A stretch of 64,000 nt of DNA from Aquimarina acroporae (lineage in GTDB: Bacteria > Bacteroidota > Bacteroidia > Flavobacteriales > Flavobacteriaceae), in NCBI RefSeq assembly GCF_023195925.1, contig NZ_JALPRE010000001.1, forward strand, positions 496,001 to 560,000. Reading direction: 5' to 3'. Below the pieces are notes generated by a model, which was not told the DNA's origin, made no database searches, and was given only the letters and a program-made list of their open reading frames with translations. This document shows, piece after piece, positions 7,630-14,948 of the stretch. The translations under genes were made by a program, and so were the position numbers. The first letter of the stretch is position 1. Every line of letters begins with the position of its first letter.

Positions 7630-8412
7630 ATGAATGCGACGATTAAAAACTTACTAATTATCATCCTATCATTCGGACTGTATTTCATTTTCGATGATTT
7701 ATATTTTAAAGACCTAAGAAAGTGGTTTGTGGTTCAAACAAATCAACTTGGTATTAGCCACTTACTAACGTATATGATTACCGGAATTCCCTTGTTTCTA
7801 GGTACCTTATTGATTGGAAAAAGAACAGATTTTTTTCAAAACCTAGGACTTAACAAGTCTTTGTTTAAAGGTTTTTTATTTGCGCTTATCTGCACCTTAC
7901 CTATGTTCATCGGGTTTGGTGTGGTCTTTGAATTGAATACAACCATTAAGATAGATACTATTTTGATTGGAGTGGTCGCTGCAGGTTTTTTTGAAGAATT
8001 ATACTTCAGAGGATTTTTATTTGGATTACCCTTTAGGAAAACAAAACTTGGATTTATACTCTCAGTATTATTCGGAGCGCTCTACTTTGGTTCCTTGCAT
8101 TTATATCAAAGTACAGAACTATATGAACTTCTGGGAATATTCTTAATAACCTTTTTAGGCGGCATCTTATTTGCTTGGGTATATGCAGAATGGAACTTTA
8201 ATATCTGGGTTCCTATTTTTTTACATATGCTAATGAATCTGGCTTGGGAACTATTCTCTGTAAGTGACAATGCCCTTGGTGGGATTTACTCAAACGTATT
8301 TAGGCTTCTAACTATTGCACTGGTTATTAATACAACCATACTTTACAAAAAAAGAAAAGGAATAAAACTCACAGTGAACAAAAAAACACTCTTGTTTCAA
8401 AAACAGGAGTAA
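7630..8412 (+). CDS. CPBP-family intramembrane protease (cassette gene)
   Basis: 260 residues, about seven to eight hydrophobic segments. Three family motifs are present in order: FFEELYFRG (Glu 122, Glu 123, Arg 127), FGSLH (His 157) and FLHMLMN (His 199, Asn 203). These are the catalytic residues of the CPBP (CAAX protease and bacteriocin-processing, Abi-like) family of membrane metalloproteases related to Rce1. The substrate is unknown; relatives process prenylated proteins or peptides, or act in bacteriocin self-immunity. A second, unrelated-in-sequence CPBP gene lies just outside the array at 14,039 on the other strand. Confidence 0.9.
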   Translation: MNATIKNLLIIILSFGLYFIFDDLYFKDLRKWFVVQTNQLGISHLLTYMITGIPLFLGTLLIGKRTDFFQNLGLNKSLFKGFLFALICTLPMFIGFGVVFELNTTIKIDTILIGVVAAGFFEELYFRGFLFGLPFRKTKLGFILSVLFGALYFGSLHLYQSTELYELLGIFLITFLGGILFAWVYAEWNFNIWVPIFLHMLMNLAWELFSVSDNALGGIYSNVFRLLTIALVINTTILYKKRKGIKLTVNKKTLLFQKQE

Positions 8413-8417
8413 TATTA

Positions 8418-8465
8418 GGGGTAACATTTTACGCTTCGATGACACTTATGGTATATGCGTTGACC
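8418..8465 (+). repeat. Truncated attC-like site (type A tail only)
   Basis: Only the right 48 bp of a type A site remain: module GTAAC 8421-8425, ACACTTA 8442-8448, then core GTTGACC at 8459-8465. No head is found after the protease stop, and GTTGACCG finds no partner after the next gene, so this cassette boundary is probably fixed in place. Confidence 0.6.
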
Positions 8466-8484
8466 GTAATCTAAGAACCTTACT

Positions 8485-8832
8485 ATGTCATTATATTACA
8501 AAGAAAAAGAACTGAGTGCTCTCGAAGGTAAAATCAAAACCACCATCGAAGATTCGGGTTTTTTCATTAAAAACCTTTGGAAGGTGATAGGTTTTGGACT
8601 GTTATTTTCCCTCTGGGCACCTATGTATTCAGGAGGTGATGAACTAAGAGAGACCCGCTCGGCGTTAGAGGTATCAGAACTAAACTATTTTGAACTTGTA
8701 ATTCTTTCTGCCATTGTCTACAGTTTTTTTTGCTTTCTTGCTCATGTTACTTGGAAATTCCAAGACAAGAAAAAACTAAAAAGACTAAGAAAAAGAAAAT
8801 ACGAATTGGAAAAAGAAATAAAACTGAATTAA
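8485..8832 (+). CDS. Small membrane protein of unknown function, two transmembrane segments
   Basis: 115 residues. A 30-residue soluble N-terminus with a possible short coiled coil (KEKELSALEGKIKTT), two hydrophobic helices near 35-50 and 69-90, and a Lys/Arg-rich C-terminal tail (KKKLKRLRKRKYELEKE) that probably lies in the cytoplasm and may form a coiled coil. No family recognised. The gene begins 26 bp after the core at 8459. Confidence 0.72.
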   Translation: MSLYYKEKELSALEGKIKTTIEDSGFFIKNLWKVIGFGLLFSLWAPMYSGGDELRETRSALEVSELNYFELVILSAIVYSFFCFLAHVTWKFQDKKKLKRLRKRKYELEKEIKLN

Positions 8833-8888
8833 AAAGCAAAACGAAAATAAACGACGTAAAAACTAAATCTACAAACACAATAAAAAAC

Positions 8889-9174
8889 GTTACTCTACGA
8901 CAAATAAGTAACACCGTAGTGAAATAATACCCTTGCAGATTATTACATGCCTATACTTTTTCTGGTTTTAACATATTCTTTTCACAAACCCTTAGTATAC
9001 TACCTCCTAGCACACAACCTCTAGTAGCAACAAGATGTTGCCTTCTGGTGACATTTTAATGTGTTTTAGGGTAACATTTAGCCATTTGCAAACACTTACA
9101 ATTAGTTACAAATAATTACAACACTATATATAAGAAATATAGTTACTTTTGGTAACTATATACACTTGTTAGGC
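8889..9174 (+). repeat. attC-like site, long type B (copy 3), preceded by a tiny empty unit
   Basis: GTTACT (8889-8894) and AGTAAC (8907-8912) pair across 12 bases like an empty cassette. From 8906 the type B block follows: CAACCTCTAGTAGCAACAAG, module GTAAC 9071-9075 and ACACTTA 9092-9098, joint ATTAGTTAC (9102-9110), and a perfect 10-bp terminal stem ATATAGTTAC/GTAACTATAT (9137-9146, 9152-9161). The core is GTTAGGC at 9168-9174. The 360-bp gap between genes holds nothing else. Confidence 0.75.
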
Positions 9175-9191
9175 TTTATTAACTAAACTAA

Positions 9192-9758
9192 ATGAACATA
9201 CCCAAATATTTATTTCATTATTACGAACTAGAAAACGGACCATTTCGCAACATTACGGAGTATGGTCATGAAAAAGCTGAAAATATTCAAGATAAAATTA
9301 CGGAAGGATGGAATAGTAAAAGACCTGAAAACTATCTTGACTTGAGATTCTCTTTAGAAAAAAGAATTAGAGATCATTTTATCTTAAAGGGAGGAAAACC
9401 CAACAGGAAGGATCCTTTTTACTTTACTTTAGGAGAATGTGAGTTTGCAAAATCTTGGTATTTAAATCCAGGAGTTATTAAAATCCCACTAACTGATTTT
9501 AAAACTGAGAATTTAAGTTTTACGTATCCTGACAGTATGGTTTCCTATCAGTTTAATGATGAACCTAAACTTAAAACTTATCGAAAGAATTGTAACGGCC
9601 AAATTTTCTTATTAAATGAAATAAATGATCTTATTGAAGAGTATGGACTACCCAATGAGGAAAAATCTCAAACCGAGGAGAAGTTTAAATATGATAAATA
9701 TATAGAAGCTCAAGTTTGGGATGATCAAATAATAAAAAAATATAAAACAAAAGCCTAA
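9192..9758 (+). CDS. Conserved protein of unknown function; stop codon supplied by the attC-like site
   Basis: 188 residues, cytoplasmic, no membrane segment. It opens with FHYYELENGPFRNI and has downstream blocks KGGKPNRKDPFYFTLGE, KIPLTDF and SFTYPDSM. I recall similar F/YHFYE-GPFRNL plus KGGKP and SFTYGDS patterns in uncharacterised proteins of Firmicutes, which suggests a widely exchanged family of unknown role. The cassette is the cleanest in the window: GTTAGGCTTT at 9168 and AAAGCCTAAC at 9750 pair 10 of 10, and the gene's last codons and TAA lie within the latter. Confidence 0.85.
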   Translation: MNIPKYLFHYYELENGPFRNITEYGHEKAENIQDKITEGWNSKRPENYLDLRFSLEKRIRDHFILKGGKPNRKDPFYFTLGECEFAKSWYLNPGVIKIPLTDFKTENLSFTYPDSMVSYQFNDEPKLKTYRKNCNGQIFLLNEINDLIEEYGLPNEEKSQTEEKFKYDKYIEAQVWDDQIIKKYKTKA

Positions 9759-9922
9759 CACCATATATGTGATCATAGCAGCTGAGTGATGTATCGAATG
9801 GTTGTTGTATTTTGGTAAGGCGCAATGCTTGCAAAAAGTTAAAGTTAGCAATGACTGCGCAGAAAAATCAAAATGCAGGGTAGCATTTTGCTCTGCTACG
9901 ACACATATATAAAACGTTAGCT
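9750..9922 (+). repeat. attC-like site, type A (copy 4, best preserved)
   Basis: 173 bp from AAAGCCTAAC to core GTTAGCT (9916-9922). Outer arms ATATATGTGATCATAGCAGC (9763-9782) and the CTGCTACGACACATATAT end (about 9893-9910) pair with small bulges; an inner stem pairs GCGCAATGCTTGC (about 9821) with GCAATGACTGCGC (about 9848). Promoter-like module GTAGC 9880-9884 and ACACATA 9901-9907, 16 nt apart. Confidence 0.85.
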
Positions 9923-9940
9923 GTAATTCAAACAAACCTT

Positions 9941-10636
9941 ATGGCGGGGAAAAAAGATATCGAGAAGTTGATAATTCAGAATAAAAAAAGTAATCTGAAA
10001 AATCATTGGAACGATGCATTTTTTTATAATACTACTAAATATAGTGGAGAAATAAAGCAAAATGAAATCCTAATTTGGAGATCATCTCGTTTTTTGAGAT
10101 CAGTTTATCCAGTTTATCATTTGACATTCGACCAACAAGCAAAACTAAGTGGAATAAGAACGGAGAAAAATCCTTATCATAAATTTCTGAATAAAGTTAC
10201 AATCGGATTTATAATATTATTGATTTTAGGCTTAATATTTACAACCAATTTTAAGGTAGTTATCATTGGATTAATAGTTATCGCTGTAATAGGAACACTG
10301 TTATATCTATTTACGGTTAAAGTCAGAAATTATGAGACATCTCTATTGACAGAAGAACTAAAAGAAACTATAGAAAATATTGAAAGATCTAATAATCCTA
10401 AAATCGAAACTAAACCAAAACAGAAATTTAATGGAGAGAAAGTTAAAGAGTGGACTTTTGCTAAAATTATTACAAGACTTCTTCTTTATCCTTTTTGTTT
10501 AGTAATTATTTATTTTTCGATCGTTGGATTAATACAAAATGGACAATTAATTCGAGGAATATTTGGAATAGTTATCGCTTTGGCTTACCCTATTGCTGAC
10601 ATACTATTGATATTCGGAAAAAACAAAAACAGCTAA
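9941..10636 (+). CDS. Membrane protein of unknown function (cassette gene)
   Basis: 231 residues. A 78-residue soluble start (with SGEIKQNEILIWRSSRFLR), then two hydrophobic helices at about 85-103 and 105-125, a charged loop (ETIENIERSNNPKIETKPK), and two more hydrophobic helices at about 175-195 and 203-222. Overall it looks like a PH-like soluble part on a four-helix membrane protein; family not recognised. Cassette ends GTTAGCTG (9916) and CAGCTAAC (10630) pair 8 of 8, and the TAA stop lies inside the right one. Confidence 0.82.
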   Translation: MAGKKDIEKLIIQNKKSNLKNHWNDAFFYNTTKYSGEIKQNEILIWRSSRFLRSVYPVYHLTFDQQAKLSGIRTEKNPYHKFLNKVTIGFIILLILGLIFTTNFKVVIIGLIVIAVIGTLLYLFTVKVRNYETSLLTEELKETIENIERSNNPKIETKPKQKFNGEKVKEWTFAKIITRLLLYPFCLVIIYFSIVGLIQNGQLIRGIFGIVIALAYPIADILLIFGKNKNS

Positions 10637-10698
10637 CAATTTGTATATTGCATATGCCGCTTTCGGCAGGCAAACGCAATATACAAGGAACGTTGTGC
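10630..10698 (+). repeat. attC-like site, short type G (copy 1)
   Basis: 69 bp. Perfect arms TTGTATATTGC (10641-10651) and GCAATATACAA (10676-10686), with an inner stem GCCGCTTTCGGC. The core is GTTGTGC at 10692-10698. Size, two-arm layout and central spacer match a classical attC. A second copy is at 13,202. Confidence 0.88.
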
Positions 10699-10709
10699 GT
10701 AATTTGAAA

Positions 10710-11387
10710 ATGAACATTTTTAACGACTTAATCCAGTTTTATAATGGCCGAAATTCTGAAAATTGGAATTTTGCAAAACACTATGTGCCTGATTTTTTTG
10801 AATCGAAATTTATAGTGCATTGGGATTATGGAATAATCGAGAATTTTCCGTTCGACAAATATCCTTTGAAAAACGAAACTCTGGAGGAAATAAATAAACG
10901 AGTAAAAATTGAACAAGAATTTAATGTTTTACTAAAAGATGAAAAACTATATAAGCCAATATCAATAAAAAAATTGGCAGACCGATTTAATGTTCCTTAT
11001 TCGCATAAAACAACAAATCTGATTCCCGAAACACCTGGAACTTCTTTTTTGGATAATTTAAGTTTATCCAAACTAAAGGATTCTTTAAAAAGGCTTTCGG
11101 AAAACACAAAACTAAATCTATTAATCTATGATTCTGAAGAATATAATTACCAAACTGATTTAGAAAAAGAATATATCGATATTGATTTAGGAAAGTATTT
11201 TGAACTTCAAGAAATGTTTGGATTTCAATTAGAGACGTGTCTTTTTTCGGAGAATTTGGAATGGTGTCTAACAACAGCAGAAGACGCACCAATGTTGTTA
11301 GGTTGTAAAAAAGAAATGGAATCGGAAATAAAAAAGAAAATGGAATTAGTGTTGTTTAAAGTAGACAATGAACAGGAAATGTATTAA
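10710..11387 (+). CDS. Cytoplasmic protein of unknown function (cassette gene)
   Basis: 225 residues from ATG 10710, 18 bp after the core at 10692. Longer frames from 10641 would be translated from the recombination site and are rejected. No signal peptide or membrane segment; acidic, rich in Asn, Lys and Leu, with a predicted helical middle (LSKLKDSLKRLSENTKLN). No domain recognised. Cassette ends GTTGTGCGT (10692) and ACGCACAAC (11396) pair 9 of 9. Confidence 0.82.
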   Translation: MNIFNDLIQFYNGRNSENWNFAKHYVPDFFESKFIVHWDYGIIENFPFDKYPLKNETLEEINKRVKIEQEFNVLLKDEKLYKPISIKKLADRFNVPYSHKTTNLIPETPGTSFLDNLSLSKLKDSLKRLSENTKLNLLIYDSEEYNYQTDLEKEYIDIDLGKYFELQEMFGFQLETCLFSENLEWCLTTAEDAPMLLGCKKEMESEIKKKMELVLFKVDNEQEMY

Positions 11388-11395
11388 AAAAAACT

Positions 11396-11479
11396 ACGCA
11401 CAACAACGGCTATAGTTCATTACGGCTGAATGATACTCGCGTACCATTCCGTAACGAAACCATAGCCCAACCGTTGGCA
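11396..11479 (+). repeat. attC-like site, type H
   Basis: 84 bp folding into one long hairpin: GGCTAT/ATAGCC, then GTTCATTACGG/CCGTAACGAAAC, then AATGATAC/GTACCATT, with small bulges like the extrahelical bases of attC sites. Core GTTGGCA at 11473-11479. I recall similar GGCTATAG...CTATAGCC intergenic units in other Bacteroidota genomes, from memory only. Confidence 0.85.
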
Positions 11480-11493
11480 AACATTAGAGAAAA

Positions 11494-12054
11494 GTGGATA
11501 TCAGAAAGAAAATATTTGAAAAATATGATGAATTCATTTTAGCCGAACAGAAAGCTAAAAAAGATAAATTGCGTATTGAAATTAAATCAATGTTGGCTGA
11601 CTACAATGAAAAAGACTCTAATTGCTACCACTTACTTGGACTTCTAGACTACGAATCTGATGATTGGAAAGTGAATATTAAAGAATCTATTCTGAATTTT
11701 AAAAAAGCAATTGAATTGGACGTAAATAACGTTTTTCCTCAATTGTATTTAGCTCATTGCTATCAAGACTTAAATCAGCTTGATTTAGCACTAAAAAATT
11801 ACAACAAAGTCGATAGAGAAAAACTAAAGGAATTACCAACCTGGAGATATATAAAATTGATCGAGCAAATTGGTTATTGTGAATATAAACTTGGAAATGA
11901 AAAAATTGGAGAAAAATACTTTCAAGAAGTTTTAGAATGGTATAAAAAGATTCCAGAGAGCGACAGAGTAATCCCATCTGAATTGATTGATTGTTTACCA
12001 AAAGATCATAGAATTGTTTGTGAAATGAAAAAATTAGAAACTTATTTAGAATAA
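11494..12054 (+). CDS. Tetratricopeptide-repeat-like protein (cassette gene)
   Basis: 186 residues, GTG start; an in-frame stop at 11485-11487 leaves no earlier choice and no ATG follows closely. Helix-turn-helix repeats of TPR type run from about residue 30 to 155: YHLLGLLDYESDDW, then KESILNFKKAIELDVNNVFPQLYLAHCYQDL, then QLDLALKNYNKV, and GYCEYKLGNEKIGEKYFQEV. TPRs mediate protein-protein contacts; partner unknown. Cassette ends GTTGGCAAA (11473) and TTTGCCAAC (12061) pair 9 of 9. Confidence 0.8.
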   Translation: MDIRKKIFEKYDEFILAEQKAKKDKLRIEIKSMLADYNEKDSNCYHLLGLLDYESDDWKVNIKESILNFKKAIELDVNNVFPQLYLAHCYQDLNQLDLALKNYNKVDREKLKELPTWRYIKLIEQIGYCEYKLGNEKIGEKYFQEVLEWYKKIPESDRVIPSELIDCLPKDHRIVCEMKKLETYLE

Positions 12055-12060
12055 AAACGA

Positions 12061-12357
12061 TTTGCCAACACGATATATGTGTCATAGCAGCAAAGTGAGT
12101 AATCGAATGGTTTTTATGATTTAATAATACCTTACAGTTCTTGGCACTTAGGTAAAGGGATTTCGCAAACCCTTAGTATACTACCTCCTAGCACACAACC
12201 TCTAGTAGCAACAAGCTTTTGCCTTCTGGTGACATTTTAGCGTGTTTTAGGGGGTAACATTTAGTCATTTGCAAACACTTACAATTAGTTACAAATAATT
12301 ACAACATTATATAAAAGAAATATAGTTACTTTTGATAACTATATACACTTGTTATAT
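12061..12357 (+). repeat. attC-like site, long type B (copy 4)
   Basis: About 297 bp. Head ATATATGTGTCATAGCAGC is nearly identical to type A, then the type B middle, module GTAAC 12254-12258 and ACACTTA 12275-12281, joint AATTAGTTAC, and terminal stem ATATAGTTAC TTTTG ATAACTATAT ending at the core GTTATAT (12351-12357). The whole gap between genes is this site. Confidence 0.75.
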
Positions 12358-12390
12358 GCAATTTGCGAAAACGAATTTAAATCCAAGATA

Positions 12391-13197
12391 GTGAACAAAA
12401 TAATATTCTTATTACTACTTATTTCAAAGTTAAATTCATTATATGCTTTTATCGAAGGTGACACTTTATATATCAAAAATGAATTTGAGGAACTTACGAT
12501 TCGACATCAATATGGTGATGAACATTATACGGTTGAGGAAATGAAATTCGTAAAAAAAGACAATCGTGTACTCGCGATAATCACAAGACCAAACCACGAC
12601 TTAATTGAAAATTCAAAAACTGAACTAACCAAAAGCAATATATCCTTATTAGATAAATTTCTGAGCAAAGCTTACGAATTTGAAAAGAATTGTGCTGAAG
12701 AAATGACTAGTTCATATGTAAGATATTATTTTCTGAATATTGATGGACAAGAAATTGAGATAACTAAGTTTTGCAAATGGGGGGACTTGAATTACAACAA
12801 ACTTAAAGAACAAATTTTTGGTTCTTATTTGAGAGAATTGGAAAAAAAACGAGAACAATTAAACCTTGAAAAAAATGAGCTTCTAATTGGATCGTGGAAA
12901 TATGATTTTTCTATTCATAAAATAGAAAAAGGTAAAATTTACACACTGAATAGAATAAAAAGTAAATACAAAGAAAATTGTATTTTAAAATTTAAAAAAG
13001 ACCAAAAGTTAGTAGATTATTATTGCCTCAGGAATTCGAAAACGAAATATGATTTCAGATTTGATATTCTAAATGAAGATTTAATTTTATATATAAATGG
13101 AGAAAATAAAAATGAGAGGAAAGATTTTGTTTATGGATATGTATTCAAAGTTTTAGAATTAAATGAAAATGAAATTAAGTTGACAACGCTAAATTAA
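12391..13197 (+). CDS. Secreted protein of unknown function (cassette gene)
   Basis: 268 residues from a GTG at 12391, chosen because it begins a good signal peptide (NKIIFLLLLISKLNSLYA); a TTG at 12349 would lie within the recombination site. The mature part is basic and charged, with a central Lys/Glu-rich helix (ELEKKREQLNLEKNELL) and a C-terminal half with alternating strands that may be lipocalin-like (LIGSWKYDFS opens it, a GSW motif being common there). Cassette ends GTTATATGCA (12351) and TGCATATAAC (13202) pair 10 of 10. Confidence 0.8.
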   Translation: MNKIIFLLLLISKLNSLYAFIEGDTLYIKNEFEELTIRHQYGDEHYTVEEMKFVKKDNRVLAIITRPNHDLIENSKTELTKSNISLLDKFLSKAYEFEKNCAEEMTSSYVRYYFLNIDGQEIEITKFCKWGDLNYNKLKEQIFGSYLRELEKKREQLNLEKNELLIGSWKYDFSIHKIEKGKIYTLNRIKSKYKENCILKFKKDQKLVDYYCLRNSKTKYDFRFDILNEDLILYINGENKNERKDFVYGYVFKVLELNENEIKLTTLN

Positions 13198-13201
13198 AAA
13201 C

Positions 13202-13272
13202 TGCATATAACAATTTGTATATTGCATATGCTACCTTTGGAAAGCAAACGCACCATACAAGAGACGTTAGCA
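13202..13272 (+). repeat. attC-like site, short type G (copy 2)
   Basis: 71 bp. Same ends as copy 1 (AACAATTTGTATATTGCATATGC shared in two blocks) but the right arm has changed to GCACCATACAA, so the stem is imperfect. Core GTTAGCA at 13266-13272. Confidence 0.85.
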
Positions 13273-13281
13273 AACATTAAA

Positions 13282-13854
13282 ATGAACGAAACGGAATATA
13301 AAGGAATTTTACACAAAGAAGTTAATAACCTTGCCAGAATCAATCCAAGATTTCATCGGATTTCTAGTATGTTATTAGACCACATAATTATGATTATGGT
13401 TATAGTTCCTCCAATCATTCTTGTAATAATTTTGGCAGCAAACGGAATATTGGAAATTGAGAACAGAGCTTTTTATATATTTTTCTTTTTCATGATGTTT
13501 ATTTATCTCAATAAAGATTTTTTTCATTCTAAAAGTCCTGCAAAACGAATATTAGGATATCAAGTAATTAATAGAAAAAATGAACAACCAGCAACTGAAT
13601 TACAATGCTTTATTCGAAATTTGACAATAGCTATTGCTTGGCCATTAGAAGTTATTGTTGGGTTAATAAATCCAGAAAGACGGATTGGAGATTTTCTTGC
13701 AAACACCAAAGTTGTTACTTCAGAAAAAGAAAAAATTAAATCAATTTGGACTGATTTAAAAAACATAAAGTTGAAAATAAATTTTATCGGAATTTTAATA
13801 ATTGGCGGATTGTATTTTTACGGACTAAGTTTATTATTGCCTGGAATGAATTAA
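13282..13854 (+). CDS. RDD-family membrane protein (cassette gene)
   Basis: 190 residues from ATG 13282, 16 bp after the core. A frame open from 13222 starts in the repeat and is rejected. After a 25-residue lead, the RDD signature appears: RFHRISSMLLDHIIM, an R...D pair before helix 1 (about residues 32-55), a second helix at 65-78, KSPAKRILGYQV, and after a third hydrophobic segment RRIGDFLANTKVV. A fourth helix ends the protein. RDD proteins are small integral membrane proteins of mostly unknown role; some affect transport. Partner sequence TTTGCCAAC at 13864 matches GTTAGCAAA (13266) 8 of 9. Confidence 0.85.
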   Translation: MNETEYKGILHKEVNNLARINPRFHRISSMLLDHIIMIMVIVPPIILVIILAANGILEIENRAFYIFFFFMMFIYLNKDFFHSKSPAKRILGYQVINRKNEQPATELQCFIRNLTIAIAWPLEVIVGLINPERRIGDFLANTKVVTSEKEKIKSIWTDLKNIKLKINFIGILIIGGLYFYGLSLLLPGMN

Positions 13855-13863
13855 AAAAAACGA

Positions 13864-13964
13864 TTTGCCAACACGGTGTATAATTAATAAGATTGAATTT
13901 CCACAACATCGGAAAACCACTCGCAACCTTTTCCCGCAAAAAATCATACACAAATACGTTGCAC
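13864..13964 (+). repeat. attC-like site, type C (copy 2), last site of the array
   Basis: 101 bp: TTTGCCAAC, GTGTATAATTAA, ..., AATCATACAC and core GTTGCAC (13958-13964). GTTGCACAC finds no complementary partner in the next kilobase, and the following gene is on the opposite strand, so this is the array's right end in the window. Confidence 0.72.
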
Positions 13965-14038
13965 ACACTTGGTTTCCTCCCTATTGAGAAGAGCTGTTCA
14001 CCTATTCTACCTATGTAAATTACTAAATTATATATAAG

Positions 14039-14788
14039 TTAGTCCCCAAACGGTAATAGTGATAAACTTAGCGCCAACAGATTGGTAAACATATGAAAAA
14101 GAAGTGGGTATTTGAATCCAAAAGAAATTCTAAGATATCCATATAGCAATGCACTCATTAATTGAGGTAACGTAAGAATGGGGAGCAATAGAACATTGGT
14201 TAAGTTTACTTCATACTTTGTGATATGTGCCCAGGCAAAAAACACACAGGACAGGTAATAAATCGCTCGAAAATTTGTGCTCCAAAATTGAGCCAACGTG
14301 TCTTTAACCTGTTTTATGTTTACTATCGGAAAAAGAACAAGTCCTATCGCAATTGATATCGCAACACGCATCATAAAACTATCATCTACAGCACTTATTT
14401 TTGTAAAAAAAACAAATTTCGTCAGTATATAATACGATAGTACAATTGATGATACTACAAAATAGGTCGGCTTAAATCTTAGCGAAAGCCTAAAGGTCAA
14501 TTCTTCAAAAAACGGTAATATGATCCCTCCTACCAATAATAAAATTGGTGGTGAAAACCGCTCAGCCATGCTTACACTTTGTACATTCTCTGGATTGTAT
14601 ACCAAAGCAAAAAATAAAACTACAGGAATGAGTAAAATTAGCTTCAAAATATACAACCCGATAGTATCATAAATTTTGATTCTTGTAGATTTTTCGAGAT
14701 TCTTTACGGTGTTTGGCTTTTTTACAAAATTTACAACCTCTCTCCATAACGAGTAGTAGTATTTGGGTTTAATCAAGGGGTAGTTCAT
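14039..14788 (-). CDS. CPBP-family intramembrane protease
   Basis: 249 residues on the minus strand, about six to eight hydrophobic helices. Motifs in order: PFFEELTFR (Glu 95, Glu 96, Arg 100), FFAWAH (His 188) and FHMFTN (His 232, Asn 236), the metal and catalytic positions of the CPBP/Abi family. Residues 15-35 form a basic cytoplasmic lead. It is the only gene of opposite orientation in the first 20 kb and lies just beyond the last cassette site, so it is more likely host chromosome than cassette. Substrate unknown. Confidence 0.88.
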   Translation of the reverse strand: MNYPLIKPKYYYSLWREVVNFVKKPNTVKNLEKSTRIKIYDTIGLYILKLILLIPVVLFFALVYNPENVQSVSMAERFSPPILLLVGGIILPFFEELTFRLSLRFKPTYFVVSSIVLSYYILTKFVFFTKISAVDDSFMMRVAISIAIGLVLFPIVNIKQVKDTLAQFWSTNFRAIYYLSCVFFAWAHITKYEVNLTNVLLLPILTLPQLMSALLYGYLRISFGFKYPLLFHMFTNLLALSLSLLPFGD

Positions 14789-14948
14789 AGGTAAATGTTT
14801 TATTGGGAGACGACCAATACCTACATTTGTTACTCTTGATATAATTTCAATAAAAAACTGCAGCTAAAAATATTTAGTTTAATCAAGGTTGCATATACTC
14901 ATGAGTAATTCAATCTAATTAACTAACTTTAGCTAAACCAGGGAAAAA

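Noticed and set aside
1204..9922. Intergenic repeats as insertion sequences, MITEs or REP elements
   Set aside because: No transposase, no target duplications, and the terminal 8-10 bp differ at every site while matching the start of the same gene unit; this fits attC cores, not transposon ends.
9648..9935. Minus-strand reading frame of 95 codons over the 9750 site
   Set aside because: It covers the attC-like site and the end of a well-supported gene; composition is that of the repeat.
10641..10709. Longer N-terminus for the gene at 10710, and likewise for 13282 (from 13222)
   Set aside because: The extra residues would be translated from the recombination site arms; an ATG is available just after the core.
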